DNA from: Saccharomyces paradoxus
Taxonomy: Eukaryota; Ascomycota; Saccharomycetes; Saccharomycetales; Saccharomycetaceae
Reading direction: 5' to 3'
DNA length: 64,000 nucleotides
Assembly (NCBI RefSeq): GCF_002079055.1
Contig: NC_047491.1
Location: 1-64,000 of the forward strand
In this document: piece by piece, positions 19,548-32,578 of the stretch
How the letters are laid out: each line of letters opens with the position of its first letter
Numbering within the stretch: position 1 is the stretch's first letter
Translations under genes and position numbers: made by a program
The notes under the pieces: model-generated
Database searches by the model: none
Seen by the model: only the letters and a program-made list of their open reading frames with translations
Told to the model about the DNA's origin: nothing

Positions 19548-21251
19548 TCAATCAGAACCCTTTGAGAACTTCAAAAATTTCTTCCAATCTTTCTTTTCGG
19601 TATTTCTTTCCTCAGTAGGAATTCCTCTCTTTGAAGGAGGAACCCAAGATGCAGATGTCCATGGTTTTACGCCTTCTTCATATAGTAATTGGATTTCCTC
19701 TAAAGATAAACCAATTGTTTCCGGTAAGAAGAAGAAGACGTACAAAAACATAGCAACCAAGCAACCCACAAACACGTAACCATAGTAGAAGTGGATAGAT
19801 CCGGTGATGAATGGTGTGAAGAAACCGATCAAGAATTGCCATAACCAGTTGCATGCAGTGGAAATCGACATTGCTCTAGACTTGACCTTTGAGGGGAACG
19901 ATTCAGCGACCACGATATAAGCAACAGGAGCCCATGTCGTTGCAAAGCAGAATATATAGAAACAGGTGAACACGATCATGGCATTACCTGCACCTTTCGA
20001 AGAGGGACCATCCTGGCCATGAGGGTAAAGACATTTCACCCCGATACTTGCGAATATGACCATACAGGCCATCATCCCAGCTGCACCAAATAATAAACAT
20101 TTACGACGACCGATTTTGTCTACGACCATAACAGCAATAATAGTGGAGAAGAAGTTCACTGTACCCAGGACGATGGAGGTCTCGAACCCATCAGTAAGCC
20201 CAACTGACTTGAAAATGGTAGTCCCATAGAAGAAGAAGTAGTTTTCACCGGTAAGTTGCAAAAAGGTTTGAACAAGAATACCTGTAATCAAACGTTGAAG
20301 GACTTTTGTTTTGACTGAGAAAAGTTCCTTCCACGAAGCTTCCCCTAGTTCTTTTTGGGCAAGGACACCGACGTTGATTTCATCAGCTTGTTTAAGTACC
20401 CATGGATCCTCTGGTGAAACCTTGTTAATCTTGGCAATGGAAGCCCGTGCTTCCTCATGTCTTTCACATTCGATCAGATATCTTGGGGATTCTGGAACCA
20501 ATAACATACCAATAATGATAATCAGAGCCCATAAAAAGCAAAGCCCAAGAGGAATTCTCCATTGTGCAGTGTTGTCGTATTTTCTTGTACCATAAACGCT
20601 ACAATAACCTAAGAAAATACCAAAGGTCATGTTCAATTGATATAGTGAAACAAGCCCACCTCTCAAGTCTGTGGGAGCTATTTCGGACAAAAGCATTGGA
20701 CATAACACCGAACAGCCACCAGCACCAAGACCGTAAATGATCTTACCGACAAAGTATTGGTACCATTTGTGGTTTGAACTGATCTGAATAATTGCGCCGA
20801 CCATATATACCAACACCACGATCACAATCGCCAGCCTTCTACCCAAAGTATCGGCAAGACGGGCAAACATAAGACCACCTATGGCACACCCAATACTGAA
20901 CATTGCCACAAGAAGACCCATACGCACGTTGCTCAAATAGTATTCTCCAGTACTATGCTTGTAAGATCCGAAATTCATTTTAAAGTTGTCCATGTTAATG
21001 AAACCTGCTGTAATACCACTATCCCAACCAGGTAGGAAACCCCCAAAGGATATAGGATAACATAGTAAGTAGATGACAAGGTAACCTAGGAGCCCCCTCT
21101 TTGGTGGCTCAATGTTATCCCCGTTTATGACTTCATCGTCATCAAGCCCATCTGACCACTCTTTTTCCACAGGTGGTGCGACATGAATATCAGCATTAGA
21201 AGCATCTCGAATATCTTTATCACTGTTAATAGATGATTGCACACTAGACAT
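19548..21251 (-). CDS. HXT13: HXT13, hexose/polyol transporter
   Basis: A 567-residue sugar porter of the major facilitator superfamily with 12 predicted membrane spans. Signature motifs in order: GFLPGWDSGITAGF in TM1, RLADTLGRR in the loop 2-3, LVPESPRYLIE before the central loop, DKIGRR in loop 8-9 and FFLPETIGLSLEE at the end of TM12. Hxt13 and its close relatives (Hxt15-17) carry mannitol and sorbitol rather than being main hexose carriers. The N-terminus is a few residues longer than S288C Hxt13 as I recall. A TATAAAG box (minus strand, 21366-21372) is 115 bp upstream. It is paired with DSF1. Confidence 0.94.
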   Translation of the reverse strand: MSSVQSSINSDKDIRDASNADIHVAPPVEKEWSDGLDDDEVINGDNIEPPKRGLLGYLVIYLLCYPISFGGFLPGWDSGITAGFINMDNFKMNFGSYKHSTGEYYLSNVRMGLLVAMFSIGCAIGGLMFARLADTLGRRLAIVIVVLVYMVGAIIQISSNHKWYQYFVGKIIYGLGAGGCSVLCPMLLSEIAPTDLRGGLVSLYQLNMTFGIFLGYCSVYGTRKYDNTAQWRIPLGLCFLWALIIIIGMLLVPESPRYLIECERHEEARASIAKINKVSPEDPWVLKQADEINVGVLAQKELGEASWKELFSVKTKVLQRLITGILVQTFLQLTGENYFFFYGTTIFKSVGLTDGFETSIVLGTVNFFSTIIAVMVVDKIGRRKCLLFGAAGMMACMVIFASIGVKCLYPHGQDGPSSKGAGNAMIVFTCFYIFCFATTWAPVAYIVVAESFPSKVKSRAMSISTACNWLWQFLIGFFTPFITGSIHFYYGYVFVGCLVAMFLYVFFFLPETIGLSLEEIQLLYEEGVKPWTSASWVPPSKRGIPTEERNTEKKDWKKFLKFSKGSD

Positions 21252-23800
21252 CTTTCGATTTTAACGTCTTTTGTGTTTCTTTTTTGTTTTTTGTTTTGTT
21301 ACTCTTTACTATTCTTGAGTGAAAGTACAAGTTTATCTGGGAGAAAACACCACTTCATCTGCCTTCTTTATATGTTTCTTTCGTGGCAATTCTTTGGCGG
21401 GAAGCGACAACCTCACACCATTCAGACGATAAATTTCTGTAGAATACGTTCATTTTTTGCACACCTCCAGGGGATTCTAACTATAGAGATTACTCTTTTT
21501 TCATTGGGTTCTGAATGCTCTTAAGCTAGGAGTTAAAGAATATTATTATCTAATATTATCCTCGAATGCCTACGTCATGCCGGGCTGGGCGGCATTCTAC
21601 TCTCGGCCTTGCCTGCTAACAAACTAGCGCACAGAATATCACCCCACGCCGTATGTTGCCTACGTGCCTACGTTCCTGGGGAAATGATTACTGCTACCCC
21701 ACTCACACGAAACGCATACCCCGTCCCAAAGTTTTTTATTTAGTATTTTTAATTTTAACTCCGGTACGCGCCCCTCGAAGTTAAATTAAACTAACTGACC
21801 GCATAGTCCAATAAACGATGTCGAGAACGATTAGTTGATTGGCTAGACAGTACAACAAGAAGACATCAACAGAAACTTTAAGCGGTAGCCTTACAGGCAG
21901 AAAGGAATCTTGGTTTCAAAGCCTAATATTCAAAAAAAGAACACGTCGGTTACCGAAAAGAAAATAGCTTGCACCTAAGGCACAGGTTACTTTTTTACTG
22001 AATACATTTCATACCTCAAGTCGGAAAATGTGTTTTTGCAACACTTCTCCCCAATGGAACATTGACAGGGGATGCGATAATTCCTCAGCATTATTGAATT
22101 GGTAAAAGGGTGTTCATAGAAGGACACGACTTTCAGAAAACTCAACTGAGCCAACTGAATACCGATATCATTTTATTGCGCTCTAAAATCTTAGGATTGG
22201 TATTAAAAGTGCCCAGTATTTCCGCAGTACCTGCTAATTACATATTTTGTGAGAGCAGCAAGCTGCCCTATGATCAGTGAATAGTGATAATGGTATCTGC
22301 GTTCTTTTCTTCTTGTTTTTTACCTCGAGCACCGTTAACTCTCGGTAGTTACAGCCCCACAAAATATAAAACAATAATTTCATTTATTACTAACCAACTC
22401 TTGACACTTACAAATGATTATTGAGCCTACTGGTACCCCACCTAGCCTGAAAGGGTAAACTACATACAGATACCTTCTACAAAACACGTTGCGAATATAC
22501 CAAGCTCAATTACAGAAGCCGTGAAAGCCGTAATCATATGGAGCTTTTGTCAAGAAGGACGTACTCATTCCGAAATTGCGAAAGTAGCTTCGTTTTGCTT
22601 GAAACCGTCGTCACTGTCGCTAATCTCGCCCATTTTAAACTCAAGGTCCTATCCTAGGTTGTGTTGCTGCCAGTAAGCATGTTAGCTTAAGCCTGAATGT
22701 AAACACTGAACGATTTGCGTTGGAGATTGCATTTATGGGTGTATTCGCGGTGCCTCGACGATATTTCACTAAAATTGGCACGTTCGCAGAATACTCTTGT
22801 ATTTCATTGGAGATCACACATAAGTTATCCAACAATCCTAAAGATTGCGGCCAAAAATGCTCTTTGCAAAGAGCCTTTCCCATCCCTGAAAGGCGCAGCG
22901 ACTTCTAATATCATTGACCATTTTTGGTGTGGTTCTGACTTAAAAAGCTTGGTTTTCAATTGGAATTGGATTTTCCACAGCAAAAGGAAGTCACTGTATC
23001 TTAATATAGAGCATTGACACTGCAGTGAGGCAGATGCCGATTGAATGGAAGAGAAAATTGTATGGTTATGTCCAGATCATCTTCATCATTGGAAGCGTTA
23101 CTTTTTCTAGCTGGCCTGCCTGAGCGTAGAAGAGCCGCCCTCAGACAAGCCAACCTCATCAATCCAAAGGCTGACAGGGGAAACCCGTCATATTTGATTG
23201 AGGTGTATGAGAGTGGACTGTACAACATTCTTCAATTGCTTGGCGATATCAACAGCGCAGGATAAACTTTGGTAAAGAGGTTTCATCGATGTTAAAATGG
23301 GAGCAAATCACCGTTTTCTTCTGTTCACTACGTCGAACTACATCCGATTTATGGCATTTGCTGAAACTGTTCGTAGTTTTCCACACCCTACAGAGACATA
23401 CGAAAAAGAGGGAAACATAATAATGAACAACGTGAAGTAGCAAGCCCTATTGCACCTGCACAGACTGAAAAGTCGGTTGTACACCGTCATCTCGCGCTTT
23501 GAATCTCCTGAAGTATGATTAGTAGCAAATTGTAAGACTATTTTGATATTTGCAAAACTACATTCAGAGCCCTCTCTATCACTTTAGTGATGCAATTAAA
23601 AAAAAATAACATAATTAGCATTATATAATAATTCAACCTGTAAATAAATAGGGACTAGTGACTCGCTTTTACTTTTTTTCTCTTCACTGCTCTGATTTTT
23701 GAAACGCATAACTCTGCTTTCTCCAAAAGTTGCATATGCGCAAGAGCCTATTAAATGTCACACGGAGCAGTTCTTACCTACAATGATTAGTAATCGGTAG
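21252..23800. other. HXT13 upstream region and gene-poor interval with possible relics
   Basis: The first 500 bp are HXT13 promoter, with C/G-rich words (CCCCAC, ACCCCGTCCC near 21640-21730) that could be Mig1-type sites. Between 22640 and 23270 two frames look protein-like: one reading FAEYSCISLEITHKLSNNPK (ends 22908), the other reading LFLAGLPERRRAALRQANL (ends 23265, no ATG upstream). They may be fragments of a lost gene; I cannot name it. The rest shows nothing. Confidence 0.4.
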
Positions 23801-24133
23801 CTAATAATGGGGGCGGTCGCACCTCGCTTGGCTGATGACACGTTTCCTAAATTCTTCACGATCGGGGACAGGCCCATCATCCCAATTAGCCAGTCTATCA
23901 TTAACGAGCCTATCAACCTCATCGTAATGAATAGTAATCCACGGATGGTCTTCGTCGCCGCAAGTCGTTCGATTTACTGGTGGCAACCTAACACTCCAAA
24001 ATCTGCTATCATAATCGGCTATCTGAAACGATGTCCATGTATTATATGTGAAAGTCTTACGATTTTCTGTCGTGTTCATACAGCATACCAACGCCAAGCC
24101 TTGGAGAGCAACAGCTAGCATGCAAACTCTCAT
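23801..24133 (-). CDS. Small secreted protein of unknown function (YEL068C type)
   Basis: This is a 110-residue ORF with an ATG start and a clear signal peptide (MRVCMLAVALQGLALVCC, residues about 1-18), with NTT and NRT glycosylation sequons near residues 20 and 74. Cys at about 17-18, 58 and 105 could form disulfides. The remainder is polar with many aromatic and Asp residues (WTSFQIADYDSRFWSV, DEDHPWITIHYDEVDR). The length and position between HXT13 and HPA3 match the S288C ORF YEL068C as I remember it. That ORF is reported expressed but has no assigned function. Kept open in a gene-poor zone, so probably real. I would not guess a function. Confidence 0.7.
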   Translation of the reverse strand: MRVCMLAVALQGLALVCCMNTTENRKTFTYNTWTSFQIADYDSRFWSVRLPPVNRTTCGDEDHPWITIHYDEVDRLVNDRLANWDDGPVPDREEFRKRVISQARCDRPHY

Positions 24134-24878
24134 TCTCTCAGTATGCTTGAGCTTGGCTGTATGGTTTTCGTATCTTTCGCCTAATATAACGAGAAACTAT
24201 TAACTGTGAAAAAACAACCGTTCGAGGAATACGACCGACCAAAAAGAAAACGACGCTCAAGATTTCCACTTTAGCGCGCTATTTAGTAGAAGTAGTCTAT
24301 TGTAGACGTCTATTTTTTGTATCAAACGCAGGATTGAAGCTGTGGCTGCTTTTAATCCATTATACGTTGTAAGAGGGGGAGGAAATAGGGCCTCCAGTAC
24401 TGAGTCATATTCCCATTTGCACGAAAGCAGAAACAGAATGGTCTCACACTTCAGTATTGACTGTACATCTGTGCATGAGTGACTAATATGTTGTTTGTGG
24501 CCTGAAATGGTTATCATCACGCCATACGCTCTGCAAATTATCTCGGTATGCAGATGTCGTTATTCATATACAAAAGAAACAGTGTTGCTTCAGTATACTA
24601 TAATGGTTGCACTGAAGCAAACAGCTGATGATCAGGCGATACATTAATTGGTCTGCGAAGGACCTTTTTCACTAACCGACTGTATCGTATATTTCCCAAT
24701 CCGGTTATTAAATCGTTATCAGGCGGAAACCTTCGCGAACTATATGCTGGCGGGCGTTGCGACAAGACGTTTAAAAGCGGGCATAAAAAGTAAATGAATG
24801 CACGCTAATGAAAGAGACTCTCGAGCTCATGTCCATATCTTGTATCTTCCAACTGTTGTTAGCCCAAAGGCCGTAGGC
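24134..24878. other. Upstream region of HPA3 and the small secreted-protein gene
   Basis: A divergent promoter interval. A minus-strand frame of 86 codons from ATG 24517 to 24257 exists but has no recognisable feature. In-frame upstream codons of HPA3 include an ATG at 24798, discussed with that gene. No RNA gene was seen. Confidence 0.4.
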
Positions 24879-25364
24879 ATGTCGAACGAAGAATCTGAAA
24901 AAATGACCAATGATCGAATTGTGGTGAAGGCCATTGAGCCAAAAGACGAAGAAGCCTGGAACAAACTGTGGAAGGAGTATCAGGGCTTTCAAAAAACCGT
25001 CATGCCTCCGGAGGTAGCCACGACTACCTTCGCGAGGTTCGTAGACCCTACAGTCAAACTGTGGGGGGCGCTAGCCTTTGACACCGAGACCGGCGATGCA
25101 ATTGGTTTTACACACTACCTGAGCCATTTGACATCGTGGCATGTCGAGGAAGTTGTCTACATGAACGACTTATATGTCACTGAACACGCAAGAGTCAAAG
25201 GTGTAGGTAGAAAGCTCATAGAATTTGTGTACAAGCATGCAGATGAGCTCGGTACGCCTGCAGTGTACTGGGTTACAGACCATTACAATCATCGCGCGCA
25301 GTTATTGTACACCAAAGTGGCTTACAAGACAGATAAAGTTGTTTACAAGAGGGCTGGATACTGA
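24879..25364 (+). CDS. HPA3: HPA3, D-amino-acid N-acetyltransferase (GNAT)
   Basis: Hpa3 acetylates D-amino acids with acetyl-CoA, a detoxification step, and weakly acetylates histones and polyamines. From ATG 24879 the protein is 161 residues and starts MSNEESEKM, aligning with the start of paralog Hpa2. GNAT motif A is RVKGVGRKLIEFVY, followed by NHRAQLLYTKVAYK, the motif B region. An in-frame ATG 27 codons upstream (24798) would extend it to 188 residues, but that extension does not resemble the S288C N-terminus I remember, so the shorter start is better supported. The S288C annotation also has a short nonconserved extension. It lies upstream of SIT1 on the same strand. Confidence 0.92.
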   Translation: MSNEESEKMTNDRIVVKAIEPKDEEAWNKLWKEYQGFQKTVMPPEVATTTFARFVDPTVKLWGALAFDTETGDAIGFTHYLSHLTSWHVEEVVYMNDLYVTEHARVKGVGRKLIEFVYKHADELGTPAVYWVTDHYNHRAQLLYTKVAYKTDKVVYKRAGY

Positions 25365-25820
25365 AGCCGTTGTGTAATATAGACTACTGTGTATAAAAAT
25401 AGCACTAGTTTCTATAGACTCATTCGCCAAGCTTTCTTCCAGGAGCCCTTTTTACTAGTGAAATAGTTTCTTATTGGCTTTTCGTAGTTTGTTCTCCGGT
25501 TTAAGCACAAGCGCCGTACGGCGCAGGCACAGAATGACTTGCAGCTCAATCCAGGTGCATTTTTAAAGAAACTGCTCTGTTGGGAAGAGCCAGGCGTTAT
25601 TCGTTTGCAATTTGCCGTAAAGAACACATTTGAGGGTGCAGTCCAGCAGGTCGTTGTCACAACCAGTGATGCTGATAGATGGTTCTTGAGTGTACTTCTG
25701 TGACACACTGATGTACGGGTACTATATAAACAATGGATAGCGTTGATCATCATTGAGGCCAGCTTACTCCAGAGTTTTGTAAAAAACTGTCAGAGAACTG
25801 CGAACGAAAGACCTTTCATA
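25365..25820 (+). promoter_or_regulatory. SIT1 promoter with Aft1-type element and TATA
   Basis: TGCACCC on the minus strand at 25634-25640 matches the CACCC core of Aft1/Aft2 iron-responsive elements, and a second TGCACC is near 25556. A TATA box (ACTATATAAA) is at 25721-25730. S. cerevisiae SIT1 is strongly induced by iron starvation through Aft1, so these are good candidate sites. No other gene is in the gap. Confidence 0.55.
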
Positions 25821-27707
25821 ATGGACCCAGCTACTGCTAATCATACCCTCACCGAAGAATTTACGGAGGTCGTCGTTCCTGAGATGCTGGAAAAAGAAGC
25901 AGCAGCTACGGTTGATGTCAACCCAACGTTAACCACATCTTCTCCAGCACCATCTTATATTGAATTGATAGATCCAGGTGTTCACAACATTGAGATTTAC
26001 GCAGAAATGTACAACCATCCGGTATATCGTGTTGCTCTATTCTTCTCACTTTTCCTTATTGCCTATGCTTATGGGCTAGATGGTAATATCCGTTATACTT
26101 TCCAGGCGTATGCTACTTCGTCGTACTCCCAGCACTCCCTACTGTCAACTGTCAACTGTATCAAGACAGTTATTGCGGCTGTAGGACAGATCTTCTTTGC
26201 CAGATTATCTGATATTTTCGGCAGATTCTCCATCATGATCGTCAGTATCATTTTCTACAGTATGGGGACGATCATCGAATCACAAGCCGTGAATATTACA
26301 AGATTTGCTGTTGGTGGCTGTTTTTACCAACTGGGTCTTACCGGTATTATTCTAATTTTGGAAGTTATTGCTTCGGATTTTTCTAACTTGAACTGGAGGT
26401 TGTTAGCCTTATTCATTCCAGCCTTACCATTTATCATCAACACTTGGATTAGTGGGGACGTGACAAGCGCCATAGGTACTAATTGGAAATGGGGTATTGG
26501 TATGTGGGCTTTCATACTGCCGCTAGCTTGTATTCCGCTTGGACTTTGTATGTTGCACATGAGATATTTAGCAAGAAAGCATGCAAAAGATAGATTGAAG
26601 CCTGAGTTCGAAGCGCTGAACAAATTGAAGTGGAAGTCATTCTGCATAGACATCGCTTTTTGGAAATTGGACATCATCGGAATGTTATTAATTACTGTAT
26701 TTTTCGGATGTGTATTGGTTCCATTCACGTTAGCTGGTGGCTTGAAGGAAGAATGGAGAACCGCCCATATTATTGTCCCTGAAGTCATCGGTTGGGTTGT
26801 GGTGTTACCACTATATATGATATGGGAAATGAAGTACTCAAGACACCCATTGACACCGTGGGATTTGCTTCAAGACAGAGGCATCTTTTTCGCCCTGCTC
26901 ATTGCATTCTTCATCAATTTCAACTGGTATATGCAAGGTGATTACATGTATACTGTACTGGTCGTCGCAGTACATGAATCCATTAAATCGGCCACAAGAA
27001 TTACCTCCTTGTATTCATTTGTTTCCGTTATCGTTGGTACAATCCTTGGGTTCATACTGATTAAAGTGAGAAGGACTAAGCCTTTTATTATATTTGGCAT
27101 TTCTTGTTGGATTGTCTCATTTGGTCTTTTGGTTCATTATCGTGGTGACTCTGGAGCACATTCCGGTATCATTGGTTCTTTGTGTCTATTAGGTTTCGGT
27201 GCAGGTTCATTTACTTATGTGACACAAGCTTCCATTCAAGCTTCCGCTAAAACTCATGCAAGAATGGCAGTAGTAACCTCGTTATATCTGGCCACTTACA
27301 ATATTGGCTCTGCATTTGGTAGTTCTGTTAGCGGAGCTGTCTGGACTAATATCTTACCGAAAGAAATTTCGAAAAGGATTTCTGATCCCACACTGGCTGC
27401 TCAAGCATACGGCTCTCCATTTACATTCATTACCACTTATACCTGGGGAACACCAGAGAGAATTGCTCTAGTCATGTCTTACCGCTATGTTCAAAAAATC
27501 TTATGTATCATAGGTTTGGTATTCTGCTTTCCTTTGTTAGGTTGCGCCTTCATGTTGAGAAATCACAAACTAACGGATTCTATTGCTCTTGAAGGCAATG
27601 ATCATTTGGAAAGTAGAAATTCTTCTGAAACTGAGGAGAAGGAAGAAAGTTTCTTGAAAAGTAAATTCTTCACACAGTTTACAAGTAGCAAAGGCAAGGA
27701 AAATTAA
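25821..27707 (+). CDS. SIT1: SIT1 (ARN3), ferrioxamine B siderophore transporter
   Basis: A 628-residue major facilitator protein of the siderophore-iron transporter family with about 14 membrane segments. It imports ferrioxamine B and related ferric hydroxamates, working at the plasma membrane and in endosomal vesicles. The length is exactly that of S. cerevisiae Sit1. The N-terminal cytosolic tail ends near residue 60, then VYRVALFFSLFLIAYAYGLDG opens TM1. Family motif RLSDIFGRFS lies in loop 2-3. The ATG at 25821 (MDPATANHTL) is the start; the frame is open upstream but only from a TTG. The promoter has Aft1-type sites. Confidence 0.96.
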   Translation: MDPATANHTLTEEFTEVVVPEMLEKEAAATVDVNPTLTTSSPAPSYIELIDPGVHNIEIYAEMYNHPVYRVALFFSLFLIAYAYGLDGNIRYTFQAYATSSYSQHSLLSTVNCIKTVIAAVGQIFFARLSDIFGRFSIMIVSIIFYSMGTIIESQAVNITRFAVGGCFYQLGLTGIILILEVIASDFSNLNWRLLALFIPALPFIINTWISGDVTSAIGTNWKWGIGMWAFILPLACIPLGLCMLHMRYLARKHAKDRLKPEFEALNKLKWKSFCIDIAFWKLDIIGMLLITVFFGCVLVPFTLAGGLKEEWRTAHIIVPEVIGWVVVLPLYMIWEMKYSRHPLTPWDLLQDRGIFFALLIAFFINFNWYMQGDYMYTVLVVAVHESIKSATRITSLYSFVSVIVGTILGFILIKVRRTKPFIIFGISCWIVSFGLLVHYRGDSGAHSGIIGSLCLLGFGAGSFTYVTQASIQASAKTHARMAVVTSLYLATYNIGSAFGSSVSGAVWTNILPKEISKRISDPTLAAQAYGSPFTFITTYTWGTPERIALVMSYRYVQKILCIIGLVFCFPLLGCAFMLRNHKLTDSIALEGNDHLESRNSSETEEKEESFLKSKFFTQFTSSKGKEN

Positions 27708-27975
27708 TATCCTCAGTTTAAATAATTTCGTACGTGCGCTTATATCTATTACTTAGTCAAGAACACATAATAACATTTGGTATATTAGTCTTCGCACAGC
27801 TTTACATGTCATGGTGGCTTTATCGATTCCTGGACGATTAAGATACTAAAAAACATCAAAAATTCTGACCTATATACTATTTAAAGCGGATAAATAAAAG
27901 TTTTGAACATGATAAACATTCCGGACTCCAGTAAGCTAACAACTAGTTTGAACCCAGTGAAAAAAAAAAAAAGTC

Positions 27976-29427
27976 CTATATTTGGCAGTGCTGCTCATCA
28001 GAACCGTTAACTGCATCCAAAATAGTCTGAGTACTGCTGATAATCATAATCATAAAACCAAAGCATATACAAAGATAGAAAGGAAGCTTTTCCTTCCAAC
28101 TCTTCTTCTTGCTAGTCAACAATAAATTTGTGTATGGCGGTAAAATGTAAGCCATGGTGGATGCAGTAGTAGCTCCAATCAGTTCAAATAATGCGCCTAA
28201 GTTACAGGTAGTTAATGATATGCTCATGGTAATGAAGACAAGTAACGAAGTTATGACGACGTGCTGCTTACCTGTTAATTGAGTATGCTCATCATAATTC
28301 TTAATAAGCCTACATTCATGTAACAAATTACCGACAACATCTCTTAAAACAAAAATTTCCATAGGGAACGTAGTTAGCATATTAAATCCGAAACAAAGCC
28401 TAGCTATGTTGATAGCCACGTCTGTTCCTGGAAAACTATTTAAGACGTTGCCCTTTGTTTTTTCTTTGAAAGCCGCAAATCCTGAATATCCCATTAGTCC
28501 ACAGCATATTACCGAGATAATGATACTTATATGTGTTAACCTGGTGAATTTGGCCACACTTCTATTCCTCATGGAAAAGAAAATAAAACTAGTATTATGG
28601 TGACAAACCAACGCAAAGGAAATGACAGAGAGACTCCTGAATATAGTAGTTTTTACGAAAAAATCAGGCAATTTGAGAGAATGACCTTTCCAATCATATG
28701 GTAGCATAGGTCCTCTAATGACTACTGTAAGCACAATTATGATCATACTAATGACGGCTAAAAAAGACGCCTTTGATAACGCCTCTATATTCCTCTTCAG
28801 TGATAAGGGAAAGGAAATGAAAATAGTAACCATTACTATTATAACGTTCCTTCTGAGCCAGAAATGTACGTCTCCATCGTTTTGACTGAATATAGCTCTG
28901 AGAACATGGGGTATGGTATCCCCGATAATAATGCAATATCCAATGCATCCACCAAATGCAAACAACCCGTTCGTAAAAAGAATCAATAATTTCCCTTTTT
29001 TACCCATTACATGTTCGACCGTACCTTGATATGTTCTCTTGCCAGCAAGAGTTAAATTAATGACGATAAGCCTCAATGTCCAATCAACTATAAATCCTAG
29101 TGCAATGTATGATATCAGCCCGCCTAGTATACCAGCATTTTTAATTGCAAACGGCTGAGTAATTATTCCGGCGCCAAGAATAGAGTTCGCTAAATTCATA
29201 AAAGCCATCCTCATACTAGATTTTTTATCATTTTCTCGAAGTACTCTATTGACCAGAGTATCGTCCGTGTCGGAAGCGATGGGATAGATGGCATTTAAGG
29301 AGCCCTTCCCTTGGCTTCCGTCATCGGAGTCATTATCAGTTATGCCAGGCAAAGGAAAGTCTGTCAATTCAAACTCCGTTCTAAGCTCTTTGTTTTCCAA
29401 TTTAGTATACCAGCCCAATTCAGACAT
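27976..29427 (-). CDS. AVT2: AVT2, vacuolar-type amino acid transporter family
   Basis: A 483-residue member of the amino acid/auxin permease family (SLC38-like) with about 10-11 membrane spans. Avt proteins move neutral amino acids across the vacuolar membrane; the specific substrate of Avt2 is not well defined and a reporter places it in the ER. The cytosolic N-terminus (about 1-70) is acidic, followed by MAFMNLANSILGAGIITQP, the family's first-helix signature. It lies tail-to-tail with SIT1 at 268 bp and upstream of CAN1's 3' end. The N-terminal region is three residues longer than in S288C as recalled. Confidence 0.95.
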   Translation of the reverse strand: MSELGWYTKLENKELRTEFELTDFPLPGITDNDSDDGSQGKGSLNAIYPIASDTDDTLVNRVLRENDKKSSMRMAFMNLANSILGAGIITQPFAIKNAGILGGLISYIALGFIVDWTLRLIVINLTLAGKRTYQGTVEHVMGKKGKLLILFTNGLFAFGGCIGYCIIIGDTIPHVLRAIFSQNDGDVHFWLRRNVIIVMVTIFISFPLSLKRNIEALSKASFLAVISMIIIVLTVVIRGPMLPYDWKGHSLKLPDFFVKTTIFRSLSVISFALVCHHNTSFIFFSMRNRSVAKFTRLTHISIIISVICCGLMGYSGFAAFKEKTKGNVLNSFPGTDVAINIARLCFGFNMLTTFPMEIFVLRDVVGNLLHECRLIKNYDEHTQLTGKQHVVITSLLVFITMSISLTTCNLGALFELIGATTASTMAYILPPYTNLLLTSKKKSWKEKLPFYLCICFGFMIMIISSTQTILDAVNGSDEQHCQI

Positions 29428-29874
29428 TATCGGAACATATATATCTGCTAAATTCTAACCAAGATATTCTCCAATCGTCCAGTGCATGTTGCATTTACTA
29501 CTTTTGGCGTTTTATACTATTTTCACTATTTACATATCGTGAAAATGACGTTCGGTATAAGGTTCGGGTGACAGGAAGATAACAAAAAAAAAATTAAAAT
29601 TCATCTTTTAATTATACATGAGCATTAGCATGAAAAATGTACATATATATTTATATATATATATTTGAAGGTCCGAGGAAGTTTTGAAATTCCTCTTCCC
29701 CGTCTGCTTTCCTTTAGATGGCAAGATTATCGTCGTGAAACATCAATAATAAATATAATGAGACTATAATAGTCTCATTAATTCTTACAAATTTTTTTTC
29801 GTGTATGACTTATGAGGATGAGAATGCGAAGTGGCGTGGGAATGTGATCAAAGGTAGTAAAACGTCATATTTAT
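29428..29874. other. AVT2 upstream / CAN1 3' interval with palindrome
   Basis: Between the AVT2 start and the CAN1 stop. It contains a TA-rich run (29640-29666), a small inverted repeat GAGGAA...TTCCTC near 29675-29695 and the 25-bp palindrome described next. It serves as AVT2 promoter and CAN1 3' region. No gene was seen. Confidence 0.6.
29756..29780. repeat. Perfect 12-bp inverted repeat with 1-bp centre
   Basis: TAATGAGACTAT is followed by a single A and then ATAGTCTCATTA, the exact reverse complement. It lies about 95 bp beyond the CAN1 stop and 330 bp upstream of AVT2. It could be a binding site for a dimeric regulator of AVT2 or a 3'-end hairpin of the CAN1 transcript. A T-rich run follows at about 29791-29799. 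Confidence 0.8.

Positions 29875-32562
<2,688 letters not shown>

Positions 32563-32578
<16 letters not shown>

Noticed and set aside
23807-24118. Plus-strand ORF of 103 codons
   Set aside because: Antisense shadow of the small secreted-protein gene; no independent support.
24771-24992. Minus-strand ORF overlapping HPA3 start
   Set aside because: Antisense, short, and the longer S288C ORF I recall in this area does not appear open here.
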